Assembly: GCA_045589955.1 (NCBI GenBank)
Contig: JAZNQD010000009.1
Span: forward strand, 185,416 to 249,415
DNA from: CAJGCS01 sp045589955
GTDB taxonomy: Bacteria > Bacillota_I > Bacilli_A > ML615J-28 > CAG-313
Reading direction: 5' to 3'
DNA: 64,000 nucleotides
Shown: positions 26,424 to 33,922 of the stretch, one piece after another
Layout of the letters: the number at the start of each line of letters is the position of its first letter
Position numbering within the stretch: position 1 is the first letter of the stretch
The notes under the pieces: model-generated
Seen by the model: the letters and a program-made list of their open reading frames with translations, nothing else
What the model was told of the DNA's origin: nothing
Database searches by the model: none
Translations under genes and position numbers: made by a program

Positions 26424-27200
26424 AAATGAGTTTACAACGTTATAACCAGTGAAGTGGCCTTGATTACTACCACAAGTAATAATTATGTTATCTGGAAAAT
26501 AAATATTGCCTGTACTTTTTTCACAAACAAATGGAATAGGACAATTTGGATTAGTGAGATCGAAATTTTCAAAAGATCGTTGTGACATAACTCTTTGAAA
26601 ACAAGGCATACTTTCCATTAATTTAACGAAAGGTAAAATATTTGTTTCATAAACTTGTTTCAAAGTCATTGATATTACTACATTTGCTATTGTAGCATCT
26701 TGGTCAATGTTAAAAACAGATCTGGGATATCTTAAGCATAAAATTCTATATAATGCATATACAAAAGCCTTGCGTGCTACAGTACTTTTTCCAGATCCAA
26801 TACATCCGCTAAATATAACTTTACGGATAGGAGAGCCTTCTTTAAATATTTGATTTAATTGAGTTTTCCAAAAGTCATAGAGTGTTGCATTTGAATAACC
26901 CATAAAAAACTTATTTGATAAAAATTCTTCAATTGATGGTACAGGTCTTTTATATAATATTATATCTGTTTGCTCAATAAATGAGTCATCTTGATTAGTC
27001 AAAGTTAAATATAAGCTAACGCGTTGATATATTTCAGGCTTTGCTTTTAATACATCGGGTAAATAATTTTCTTTATAATAATTAAAAATATCTGTAAAAT
27101 CTAAAGAAGTAATAATTTTTTGAAATTCATCAGTTATATCAAATTGAACTACAGGTAAATTCTCTAATTTTTGTGCAATGTCAAGAGGCAGTTGCTCCAT
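25131..27200 (-). CDS. Terminase large subunit N-terminal part fused to intein N-half and GIY-YIG nuclease
   Basis: The 689-residue chain has three parts. Residues 1-259 are the terminase ATPase start with Walker A SGCIGSGKST at 131-140 and the FTGYNVVNSF strand leading to Walker B. Residues 260-370 are the intein N-half, starting CFTGDTKV with Cys260 and including TPDH at 331-334. Residues 385-500 are a GIY-YIG nuclease (LPFYVGVSS, Arg/His helix, EAYTLEKQLIQQYGK with catalytic Glu, NLSDGGEG), followed by basic NUMOD-like DNA-binding repeats to residue 689. The gene overlaps the C-half gene by 11 bases. Confidence 0.85.
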   Translation of the reverse strand: MEQLPLDIAQKLENLPVVQFDITDEFQKIITSLDFTDIFNYYKENYLPDVLKAKPEIYQRVSLYLTLTNQDDSFIEQTDIILYKRPVPSIEEFLSNKFFMGYSNATLYDFWKTQLNQIFKEGSPIRKVIFSGCIGSGKSTVARKAFVYALYRILCLRYPRSVFNIDQDATIANVVISMTLKQVYETNILPFVKLMESMPCFQRVMSQRSFENFDLTNPNCPIPFVCEKSTGNIYFPDNIIITCGSNQGHFTGYNVVNSFCFTGDTKVYTNHGIITFASLLRQFKNGINFKTYSVDRNGIKKEVKILDVQETRKVTELIKIYYEDNKYITCTPDHPFVISNPKLDDPYIIYENGVAYKQAQYLTEDDEIASENQAYVYELIDNRPDSKNFNLPFYVGVSSHSNTISPIFNTQYSRAATHFTAKALRQDPNILKKSIIRDILSRNFTPDIKIVKTALTLNEAYTLEKQLIQQYGKRSTGSGILANLSDGGEGAPFLPAEIILRKSKKISETKLKQSQQKILMTLDWLSDAKNLYYVWLVNEIHKAEVRKRKKQAASTPERIEIARKKIIAYNKSEKHRKRTAELNHLFPKVSSKESRLKLAKSQALCWSKKTEKEKQEANLAKSMGRAWNVLKRIDGIIINESIFNSHRSTGSRLANTEPIWKTIINKVGGIEAFLSYIEERFGRKFIYED

Positions 27201-27239
27201 AATATACGCTTCCTTTTTTAATTTTATACACTAAATATA

Positions 27240-27935
27240 TTATTCGTGTTCAGTAAAATCGGCATCAACAACTTTTTTCTTTGGTAATGGTATATTGGAC
27301 CAAGCACGTATTGATGTATTCATAGCAGCTACTTCTTTTAATTGACCGACTTGTTGAGGTTGAGCGTTTAAAGTATTATTTGTAACAGTAGAATTTTCTC
27401 CTGTTGCTAAATTAAGATTAACTACTGTTCCAGAACCTTGACCAGGCATTGCTCCAGCTCCACCGTTAATATTTGCCATTGCTTGTTGTGCGTCAACGCT
27501 AGATACATCAGATAAATCGTTATATATTTGAGCGGTTGTTTGTAAGTCTAGGTTATCGATATTATTTAATAAGCGCTCTAAAAGTTTTGCCTTTAATGTT
27601 TCTGCTACTACATTATTTCTCATACGTGAGTTCATAAAGTTTTCACACCAAGCAGTAATAACTGTTTTTCTTTGTTCAGCTGATTCGTTACTTCTAATTA
27701 AGGCTAATGTTTCCGCAACGTTATTCATTTCAACTAAAGCTTGTAACATACCTTTATTTTCTTCATTTAAAGATGAATTTTTTACCATATCTTTTTGTTC
27801 GGATATAGTAGGTAGAGGCATTTCTTCTTCAATAGGCATTAATGCTTGGGTATTAGTTTCAATAATTTCACCGGTAATTGGATCACAATTCGGCTCAACT
27901 TCTTCAACCCACATTTTTGGTAAATCATCACTCAT
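27240..27935 (-). CDS. Unknown protein next to terminase, possible small terminase subunit
   Basis: The protein has 231 residues and starts 36 bases after a GTTCTA signal. The middle (residues 55-135) is helical, suited to an oligomerising core; the later part has a Gly-rich turn followed by TVVNLNLATG, and the ends look disordered and acidic. T4 gp16 has a similar layout of disordered ends around a helical core, and the gene directly precedes the large terminase. No decisive motif was seen, so the small-terminase role is a hypothesis. Confidence 0.45.
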   Translation of the reverse strand: MSDDLPKMWVEEVEPNCDPITGEIIETNTQALMPIEEEMPLPTISEQKDMVKNSSLNEENKGMLQALVEMNNVAETLALIRSNESAEQRKTVITAWCENFMNSRMRNNVVAETLKAKLLERLLNNIDNLDLQTTAQIYNDLSDVSSVDAQQAMANINGGAGAMPGQGSGTVVNLNLATGENSTVTNNTLNAQPQQVGQLKEVAAMNTSIRAWSNIPLPKKKVVDADFTEHE

Positions 27936-27969
27936 GTTAAGTAAAACCTTTATTTTATTACTATTTATA

Positions 27970-27975
27970 TAGAAC
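27970..27975 (-). promoter_or_regulatory. GTTCTA promoter-like element before the terminase unit
   Basis: Minus-strand CGTTCTATATAAATAGTAA lies 35 bases before the start codon at 27935. It also contains TATAAATA, the T4 late promoter core. Confidence 0.5.
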
Positions 27976-27982
27976 GGTGTTG

Positions 27983-28465
27983 TTAGTAATTTTTAGAAGT
28001 CCATTTTTTCCCTTTTACAGTCATTGCAATACGTCTTTTAGTATTCTGTCTGTTCATATGAAAATAATTTCTAATATCATGACCTTGATCGTGCATATAT
28101 TTAGTCCAATGATCAAAAATTTCAAGTAATTCTTTTTCTTCTTCTTCAGATATATTTAAACTTTTTCTGATATCCGCTGGTTTTGCTGGTAAATTTACAT
28201 GTATCTTTTTATGCATATCACAGAATGCGTATTGTGCTGCTTTTAGACACTTTATAAATTCTTGCAGTGGGGGTATTTCTATTTTCATACCATATAAAAA
28301 GCGAATTATTTTTAAAATAATTGTTGGGTCATTTAAAATTGCCATTAGTTCAGTAAAACCTGGATAACCACGCGATTCTAACATAGTAAATGCAGTAAGA
28401 ACCATCTCAGTGGATGCTAATTCTTCATTAGAAAGCGTAAAATATCCTCTTTCTTGTTTACTCAT
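27983..28465 (-). CDS. Conserved-looking phage protein, unknown function
   Basis: This 160-residue protein is mostly helical, with a highly acidic SEEEEKELLEIF segment and a basic C-terminus (NTKRRIAMTVKGKKW). There is no signal peptide or membrane helix. It overlaps the next gene upstream by 8 bases and belongs to the compact row 27983-29387. I do not recognise the family; a role beside packaging or head assembly is possible from position only. Confidence 0.5.
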   Translation of the reverse strand: MSKQERGYFTLSNEELASTEMVLTAFTMLESRGYPGFTELMAILNDPTIILKIIRFLYGMKIEIPPLQEFIKCLKAAQYAFCDMHKKIHVNLPAKPADIRKSLNISEEEEKELLEIFDHWTKYMHDQGHDIRNYFHMNRQNTKRRIAMTVKGKKWTSKNY

Positions 28466-28700
28466 TGCTACATTTCCATTTTCTACGATATTTTTCTAGT
28501 ATGGGATATAATTGATATTGCCAAAGATTTAGTTTATAATTCTCTGAAGAAATTTCGTGTCTTTTATTTGGAATTTGTATAAAACCGCGTAAAAGAGTGA
28601 TGAGCCACCTAATTTCATCTCTATTTGAAGTACATGTATCAAAAGTATCTTCAATTATATCTTTTAAATCTTCTTCTGCTTGAAATTCAGTATAAATCAT
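28458..28700 (-). CDS. Small unknown protein of the row upstream of terminase
   Basis: I chose ATG 28700, whose A overlaps the TGA of the preceding gene (TGATG), over a GTG one codon upstream. The 80-residue product is helical with acidic start (TEFQAEEDLKDIIEDTF) and Trp/Tyr-rich end (NLWQYQLYPILEKYRRKW). The tight overlaps on both sides imply translational coupling. No family recognised. Confidence 0.5.
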   Translation of the reverse strand: MIYTEFQAEEDLKDIIEDTFDTCTSNRDEIRWLITLLRGFIQIPNKRHEISSENYKLNLWQYQLYPILEKYRRKWKCSNE

Positions 28701-28981
28701 CACTCAAATATCTTAAAGTCTGGTCCTTCTTCACAAATTTTTCTAATTAATTTAATATCAGATTTACCAATTAGTGAAATAAGACCTTGTATATCATTTT
28801 CTAATTTTAAACGATTTTTTTCATTTAAACTAAGCTTTCCAAAAAGAGTTTGTGAATTTCCATCAATTAAAACCTCTTGAAGACACCAAGTTAAATATGA
28901 ATATAATACCATAGCTACTTTATACTCAGGTAATTCAGTGTCTTCAGCAATAGTTTTAATTTTAGAGTAATTACTGCTCAT
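28700..28981 (-). CDS. Small unknown protein of the row upstream of terminase
   Basis: This 93-residue helical protein (MSSNYSKIKTIAEDTELPEY start) overlaps both neighbours, by 11 bases at its start and one at its end. It has no Cys pairs, signal peptide or membrane helix. Its function is not recognised. Confidence 0.5.
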   Translation of the reverse strand: MSSNYSKIKTIAEDTELPEYKVAMVLYSYLTWCLQEVLIDGNSQTLFGKLSLNEKNRLKLENDIQGLISLIGKSDIKLIRKICEEGPDFKIFE

Positions 28982-29387
28982 TATCTAATTCTTCTTGTGT
29001 TTTTAACAAACCTTCTTTACGTAAACGTTTAAGATCTGTATTATTGGTAGCAATATGGTCTTGGAGTTGTTTTTGTTCTTTATATGAATTTACAACTTCA
29101 TTCGCTTTTTCCCACCATAAATCGCGTACTTCTTTTTTATGAGCATATTCTTCGGCTAAGCATGAAAACATAACAATAAATTCTTGACCACCACCGAATT
29201 GAATTTTCTCGCCTTCTAAGGGTACGGTTGAATATTTGATAGGTGCCATTTTATATTTGTTATCAGCAGGGTCCCAACGAACGCCTCCTAATAAATTCAT
29301 ATATACACCTTTAGTATTTTCAGCCCATTCCTGTTGAGAAGCATATTCTTTTTCAGAAATATCGACATGTTTAGTTTCAATAGCCAT
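28971..29387 (-). CDS. Unknown protein with tryptophan-rich core
   Basis: This 138-residue protein has a central segment VRWDPADNKYKMAPIKYSTV, a Gly-rich FGGGQEFIVMFSCLAEEYAH piece and a charged helical end (KQLQDHIATNNTDLKRLRKE). It is the second gene of the leftward row and overlaps the next by 11 bases. The family was not recognised. Confidence 0.5.
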   Translation of the reverse strand: MAIETKHVDISEKEYASQQEWAENTKGVYMNLLGGVRWDPADNKYKMAPIKYSTVPLEGEKIQFGGGQEFIVMFSCLAEEYAHKKEVRDLWWEKANEVVNSYKEQKQLQDHIATNNTDLKRLRKEGLLKTQEELDNEQ

Positions 29388-29405
29388 TTATAATTTCCTC
29401 TCTTT

Positions 29406-29810
29406 TTAATAGTAATTTTTTATATATAACGGTAATTCTTTAAAACAATAAATTGAATCTTTTTGTAAAATTGTATCTGCCATATCTAAAATTTGTGACA
29501 TTGTACATGGCTTATTTTCATATAAGATAGAACTTTCTGAAACGATTGTAATCTTAGATTTATAAAACTTTTTTACCACGCTGAGGGCTCTTTCATGCTT
29601 AGGTGTTAATCCTAAAACTGCCACGCTTTTATCGATTCGCCAATAATTAAAAAATTCGTTATATTTTACATAGTTGTTTTTACGTAGATTGATTATTTTT
29701 GCTTTGGATAGCTCGTACTCTTCTGCTAAATCTTCAATAGGTATTCCGAAAGCAAGTTTTATTAATAATTCAATCTTTGTTTCTGGATCGAGTTTGCTTT
29801 TAATTGTCAT
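29406..29810 (-). CDS. Helix-turn-helix protein, possible regulator
   Basis: The frame extends to a TTG at 29840, but ATG 29810 (MTIKSKLDPETKIELLIKL) is the more natural start, giving 134 residues. Residues 6-45 (LLIKLAFGIPIEDLAEEYEL, then SKAKIINLRKNN) look like a helix-turn-helix of the Hin/terminase-small type. The remainder is mixed alpha/beta. It is the first gene of the leftward row, back to back with the plus-strand replication block, where a regulator or DNA-recognition packaging factor would fit. Confidence 0.5.
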   Translation of the reverse strand: MTIKSKLDPETKIELLIKLAFGIPIEDLAEEYELSKAKIINLRKNNYVKYNEFFNYWRIDKSVAVLGLTPKHERALSVVKKFYKSKITIVSESSILYENKPCTMSQILDMADTILQKDSIYCFKELPLYIKNYY

Positions 29811-29913
29811 TTTTCTGTTATAATAGATAAAGTATTTCAAAATATTAGATAAAACGTATAACTATTTTTCTAGAACAGCAATCATAAAATGGAAAATAAA
29901 TAAAATTTTAATT

Positions 29914-29941
29914 AGTAGAAAATAAAGCGTTTATTATTCTA
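29914..29941 (+). promoter_or_regulatory. Two-part AGTAGAA/TATTCTA element before SHMT
   Basis: AGTAGAA at 29914 and TATTCTA at 29935 are 21 bases apart, 31 bases before the ATG at 29972. The two boxes form an imperfect inverted repeat. It is one of five such elements and likely a promoter or leader hairpin. Confidence 0.5.
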
Positions 29942-29971
29942 AATACTAAATTATGTAAAGGAGTATACTAA

Positions 29972-31360
29972 ATGATTGACATAAACATACAAAAAATTTT
30001 AGGTGAAGAAGTAGAACGCTTAAACCGTGATATTGAATTGATTGCTTCTGAAAATTATCCTTCTCAAGATATATTAGATTTAATGGGTTCACATTTTTCT
30101 GTTAAATATTCAGAAGGTTTTCCATTGTCAGTTTCTAAACAAGGTAGACATTATGCCGGCTGTGAAATAATTGATAAACTAGAAGAATATGCGATTGAGA
30201 ATGCTTGTAAACTGTTTAAATGTAAGTATGCCAATGTTCAGCCTTGGTCTGGTTCACAAGCTAATTTGGCAGTATATGCAGGATTATTACTACCAGGTGA
30301 TAAAATTTTAGGTATGGATTTAAATGCGGGTGGTCATTTAACACATGGTTCGAAAGCTTCTGATTCAAGTAAAGAATATATTGCGTATTACTATGGATTA
30401 GATAAAGATGGTTATTTAAATTATGACGAAATAAGAGATAAATTATATGAATGCAAACCGTCATTATTGATTGTAGGGGCAAGTGCTTATTCGCGAATTA
30501 TTGACTTTGAAAGAATTAGAAGTCTTGTTGATGATTATAATCAGTCAGTATATTATGATTGCGGTGGTTCAAATAATCCCGATGCACCTACTAAATCTTG
30601 TTATTTAATGGTTGATATGGCTCATATTGCAGGATTAGTAGCGGCTGGAGTCCATCCATCACCATTACCTTATGCAGATGTAGTTACTTCTACAACTCAT
30701 AAAACATTAAGAGGTCCAAGAGGTGGTTTAATATTATGGAATGATGAAAAACTTTGTACAAAATTAAATAGTGGTGTATTTCCTAAAACACAAGGTGGAA
30801 GTAATCAAGCTGCCATTGCTGCTAAATGTCAATGTTTTATAGAAGCTCAACAACCTAGTTTTAGAAAATATGCAAAACAAATATTAAAAAATATGCAAGC
30901 ACTTATGGAAGGTATTAAAAGTGCAGATACTGAAAATTTAATTGATTTTGTGTCTAAAGGTTCCGATAATCACCTTGTTTTATTAGATATTAAAAAAGTA
31001 GGCATTTATGGTAAAGAAGCCGAAGATAGATTAACTTCATATGGAATTATCTGTAATAAAAATATGATAGCAGGTGATACAAAACCTTCAGAATGTACAG
31101 GAATTCGTATTGGTACCGCAGCAATTACTACACGTGGATTTGATGAAGAAATGTGTTACGAACTCGGTAGAATAATTACTAAAATCTTAACTAATCCTAA
31201 TTGTGATGAAAAGTCTAAAGAAGGTGTAATTGATTTAGAGCCTATTTCTATTAAAGTAAAATTATCTAAAATGTTAGACCGAATTGGATCTTTTTATAAA
31301 TCATCACTTGTAAATACTTATGTTGACACAGATTCTGATACACCAGATGATTTAGCGTAA
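29972..31360 (+). CDS. glyA: Serine hydroxymethyltransferase
   Basis: This 462-residue PLP enzyme converts serine and tetrahydrofolate to glycine and 5,10-methylene-tetrahydrofolate. Seen in the sequence: IELIASENYPS at the start, GRHYAGCE, the PLP-contacting VDMAHIAGLVAAG and the lysine motif STTHKTLRGPRGG, then QGGSNQAAIAAK and a C-terminal IRIGTAAITTRGF. An Asn/Asp-rich insertion (around residues 195-205) separates two core segments. GGAG lies before the ATG. Phage-borne copies are uncommon; here it would feed the ThyA-family enzyme at 39995. Confidence 0.93.
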   Translation: MIDINIQKILGEEVERLNRDIELIASENYPSQDILDLMGSHFSVKYSEGFPLSVSKQGRHYAGCEIIDKLEEYAIENACKLFKCKYANVQPWSGSQANLAVYAGLLLPGDKILGMDLNAGGHLTHGSKASDSSKEYIAYYYGLDKDGYLNYDEIRDKLYECKPSLLIVGASAYSRIIDFERIRSLVDDYNQSVYYDCGGSNNPDAPTKSCYLMVDMAHIAGLVAAGVHPSPLPYADVVTSTTHKTLRGPRGGLILWNDEKLCTKLNSGVFPKTQGGSNQAAIAAKCQCFIEAQQPSFRKYAKQILKNMQALMEGIKSADTENLIDFVSKGSDNHLVLLDIKKVGIYGKEAEDRLTSYGIICNKNMIAGDTKPSECTGIRIGTAAITTRGFDEEMCYELGRIITKILTNPNCDEKSKEGVIDLEPISIKVKLSKMLDRIGSFYKSSLVNTYVDTDSDTPDDLA

Positions 31361-31367
31361 ATTCTGT

Positions 31368-31396
31368 TTTACTTTTTTATAAACATACGCTATTTA
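31368..31396 (+). promoter_or_regulatory. Possible sigma70-like promoter before clpP
   Basis: TTTACT and TATTTA are 17 bases apart, preceded by CTG, in the 82-base gap before clpP. The -10 box is weak, so confidence is low. Confidence 0.35.
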
Positions 31397-31442
31397 CCGA
31401 TCATAGCCAATTAAATAGTCAGATGAAAGGATATAAAAATAA

Positions 31443-32027
31443 ATGTTGGGATTTCCTGGAGTTATACATAGAGATAAAAACGGTAATGAAAGAATGATTG
31501 ATTTACCCACACGTTTGCTCTGTGATAGAATTGTTATGGTAACAGGTGAAGTAACAGATGAATTAGCAGAGTCAGTTGTAGCACAATTACTTTACTTAGA
31601 GTCAGTTGATAAAGATAAACCAATTAATATGTTTGTTATGGGACCAGGTGGAGTAGTTACTGCTGGATTTGCAATTATTTCTACAATGAATACTATTAAA
31701 TGTCCAGTATATACTACTATTATAGGTCAAGTTGCTAGTATGTCATCCGTTATTGCAGCATCTGGTGAAAAAGGTCATAGAAAAATTTATCCATTATCAC
31801 GAGTAATGTTACATCAAGTATCTGGTGGTTATAGAGGTAATGTTCAAGATGCTAGAGTTAATTATAAAGAAATGGAAAGAATTAATGATTTAGCAATGGA
31901 ACATTTGGCAAAATGTTGTGGAAAAGATTTAGAAACATTAAAAGCAGATTGTGAAAGAGACGCTTGGTTTTCTTCTGAAGAAATAGTTGCCTATGGTATG
32001 GTTGACAAAATAACTGAGCCAAGATAA
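31443..32027 (+). CDS. clpP: ClpP-type serine protease
   Basis: The 194-residue protein matches ClpP over its full length. The catalytic set is present: Ser99 in GQVASMSS, His124 in VMLHQVSGG and Asp173 in ERDAWFSSEEIVAYGMVD. There is no propeptide-like extension. ClpP forms two seven-subunit rings fed by a Clp ATPase; no ClpX or ClpA is visible here, so it could use host ATPases, or the AAA+ protein at 47540-48433. A terminator follows it. Confidence 0.92.
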   Translation: MLGFPGVIHRDKNGNERMIDLPTRLLCDRIVMVTGEVTDELAESVVAQLLYLESVDKDKPINMFVMGPGGVVTAGFAIISTMNTIKCPVYTTIIGQVASMSSVIAASGEKGHRKIYPLSRVMLHQVSGGYRGNVQDARVNYKEMERINDLAMEHLAKCCGKDLETLKADCERDAWFSSEEIVAYGMVDKITEPR

Positions 32028-32035
32028 TTTAAAAT

Positions 32036-32069
32036 AAAGGGGATATAAAAATATCTCCTTTTTATTTAG
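32036..32069 (+). terminator. Terminator between clpP and recA
   Basis: AAAGGGGATAT and ATATCTCCTTT pair over 11 bases with a short A-rich loop, followed by TTTATTT. Confidence 0.7.
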
Positions 32070-32095
32070 TAGAAAATACAAATCTTTATATTCTA
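32068..32095 (+). promoter_or_regulatory. Two-part AGTAGAA/TATTCTA element before recA
   Basis: AGTAGAA at 32068 and TATTCTA at 32089 are 21 bases apart, right after the terminator and 32 bases before the recA ATG. Confidence 0.5.
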
Positions 32096-32126
32096 TAAAA
32101 TAGTTTCTTACAAAGAGAGGTTAATA

Positions 32127-33221
32127 ATGGCTAAAAAAGAAGAAGATTCACAATTAGATAAAGATATGAAAGCAGCATTGGCACTAATTACAAAACAATT
32201 TGGAGATGATGCTTTAATGACTTTTGATGATGCAAGTATTAAAAAGGTTGATACTATTTCAACAGGTTCACTTAATCTTGATGTTGCTCTGGGTGTAGGT
32301 GGTTTACCGGAAGGAAGAATTAATACTATTTATGGTGAAGCTTCGAGTGGTAAATCTACTATTGCTTTACAGTTAGTTGCAAATGCTCAGAAAAAAGGAT
32401 ATTTATGTGCATATTTAGATTCAGAACATGCTGTTGATTTAGGATATGCAAAAGCTTTAGGTGTAGATTTAAAACACTTATTATTTGCTCAGCCTGAATC
32501 CGGTACGGTTTGTTTTTCGATTGCGGAAACATTATTAAAGCAAGGTAAAGTTAAACTTATTGTATTTGATTCAGTTTCAACAATGTTATCTGATTCTGAA
32601 ATTAATGGTGAAATGGGTGGTAACTTTATTGGACGTCAAGCCAAAATGATGTCAGATGGTTTAAAACGTATTACTCCATTAGCCGCAAAATCAAATTGTA
32701 TGTGTTTCTTTATTTCTCAGACTCGTAAAAACATTGGTGTAATGTATGGTGATACCGATGTAATGAGCGGTGGTGAATCATTAAAATTTTATTCTTCGGT
32801 TATTATGAAAATTTGGAAAAAACAAAGCCCTACCACGGAGAAATTAAATGGTGAAGACATCGCAACCTCAGTTGAAACTACTGTCAAAGTTGTTAAAAAT
32901 AAAGTTGCTCCTCCTTTCCGTACGGCTAAGTTTATTATTCGCTATGGTAAAGGTATCTCTCAAGAAGAAGAAATATTAGATTTGGCATTTAAATTTGGTC
33001 TTCTTGAAAAAGCAGGAAGTTGGGTAAAATATAAAGGTGAAAATATTGCCCAAGGTAAAGAAAAGGCTATGGTATGGTTAAAAGAAGATCCAGAACGTAT
33101 GGAACATTTTAAACAAACCGTGCTTGAGTATATTACCAATAAAAGTGAAGAAATGGATCTTGTTTCTGATGAGGAAGAGGAATTAGAATATGATCCAGTA
33201 ACCGGTGAAATTTTAGAATAA
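32127..33221 (+). CDS. recA: RecA-type recombinase
   Basis: This 364-residue recombinase binds single-stranded DNA and carries out strand exchange in repair and recombination-dependent replication. Walker A GEASSGKST lies at 70-78, followed by AYLDSEHAVD, KLIVFDSVSTM (Walker B), MSDGLKRITPLAAKSNC and FISQTRKNIGVMYG, which is closer to bacterial RecA than to T4 UvsX. The C-terminal tail is acidic (SDEEEELEYD), as in RecA. The next gene starts 11 bases later. Confidence 0.93.
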   Translation: MAKKEEDSQLDKDMKAALALITKQFGDDALMTFDDASIKKVDTISTGSLNLDVALGVGGLPEGRINTIYGEASSGKSTIALQLVANAQKKGYLCAYLDSEHAVDLGYAKALGVDLKHLLFAQPESGTVCFSIAETLLKQGKVKLIVFDSVSTMLSDSEINGEMGGNFIGRQAKMMSDGLKRITPLAAKSNCMCFFISQTRKNIGVMYGDTDVMSGGESLKFYSSVIMKIWKKQSPTTEKLNGEDIATSVETTVKVVKNKVAPPFRTAKFIIRYGKGISQEEEILDLAFKFGLLEKAGSWVKYKGENIAQGKEKAMVWLKEDPERMEHFKQTVLEYITNKSEEMDLVSDEEEELEYDPVTGEILE

Positions 33222-33232
33222 GGAAAAACTCA

Positions 33233-33568
33233 ATGATTGAATTTTTGAAGAAGTTATTTGCTTTACTTCGTGATATTTTTGCGCCAAAAAATATTGTTGT
33301 AGATGAAGCGCCTGAAATTACAGTAGAAGTTGAACGTAGAGGTGTTACAATTATTTTACCTGTAAATATTTGGGAAGAGTTAGAATCTAAGAATTATAGT
33401 ATTAGTGTGGTAATGTATAAAGGTAAACCTTCATCAGTACAAGTATTAACGACTGAAGATGGTAAAAGTAAATACATTAGTACATTAAAAGCTTATATGA
33501 ACATCAAATCGTTCATTAATGGTAATCCTTGTGATTATCGTAAAGAAAACTTAATTTTTAATGATTAA
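33233..33568 (+). CDS. Small protein with degenerate HNH-like C-terminus
   Basis: The 111-residue protein starts with an amphipathic helix (MIEFLKKLFALLRDIFAP). Its C-terminal 65 residues follow the plan of HNH/AP2-associated endonucleases: a short beta hairpin then FINGNPCDYRKENLIF, close to the HINGNPLDNRKENLRF of HNH nucleases, but the catalytic Asp-His pair is Lys-Ser. It may be a domesticated, catalytically dead nuclease fold. It lies in the recA-gapR-polymerase row. Confidence 0.5.
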   Translation: MIEFLKKLFALLRDIFAPKNIVVDEAPEITVEVERRGVTIILPVNIWEELESKNYSISVVMYKGKPSSVQVLTTEDGKSKYISTLKAYMNIKSFINGNPCDYRKENLIFND

Positions 33569-33582
33569 TAAAGGAGATAATC

Positions 33583-33828
33583 ATGTCAGAAATCGGTGGA
33601 ATTGATAACGCTCGTTTGAAATCTTTGATTGAACGTATCGAACGCTTGGAAGAAGAAAAAAAAGGCGTTGGTAATGATATTAAAGATATTTATGCCGAAG
33701 CTAAATCAGCAGGTTTCGATGTAAAAGCTTTACGCCATGTTATTAAACAACGTGCAAAAGCTAAAAACGAAAGAGATGAAGAAAGACACATTTTTGCTCT
33801 TTATGAAGCGGCCGCTGGATTAGAATAA
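33583..33828 (+). CDS. GapR-like (DUF2312) DNA-binding protein
   Basis: The 81-residue protein matches GapR almost end to end: GGIDNARLKSLIERIERLEE, an IKDIYAEAKSAGFDVKALRH segment and a final helix. GapR is an alphaproteobacterial nucleoid protein that binds overtwisted AT-rich DNA ahead of replication and transcription. A strong AAGGAGATAATC precedes the ATG. A phage copy beside RecA and the polymerase may manage supercoiling of its own AT-rich DNA, and it points to an alphaproteobacterial host. Confidence 0.9.
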   Translation: MSEIGGIDNARLKSLIERIERLEEEKKGVGNDIKDIYAEAKSAGFDVKALRHVIKQRAKAKNERDEERHIFALYEAAAGLE

Positions 33829-33856
33829 AAAATTTATATTTTTTGAAAATTAAAAA

Positions 33857-33893
33857 AGTAGAATACAGGTCGAGCTTGTATTCTATTTTTTAT
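33857..33893 (+). terminator. Hairpin terminator after gapR, also an AGTAGAA/TATTCTA element
   Basis: TAGAATACA and TGTATTCTA pair over 9 bases with loop GGTCGAGCT, followed by TTTTTTAT. The same bases form a copy of the two-part element (boxes 22 bases apart here), 38 bases before the polymerase ATG. Confidence 0.6.
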
Positions 33894-33922
33894 GATACAA
33901 ATATAATGAAAGATAGGTAACA

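Noticed and set aside
29811..29840. TTG start for the helix-turn-helix protein
   Set aside because: The ATG at 29810 opens a typical soluble N-terminus, whereas the longer part is hydrophobic/aromatic without a ribosome site.
33857..33893. Reading this site only as a promoter
   Set aside because: Its T-tail and long stem make it a good terminator after the GapR-like gene. I kept the two-part pattern as an observation only.
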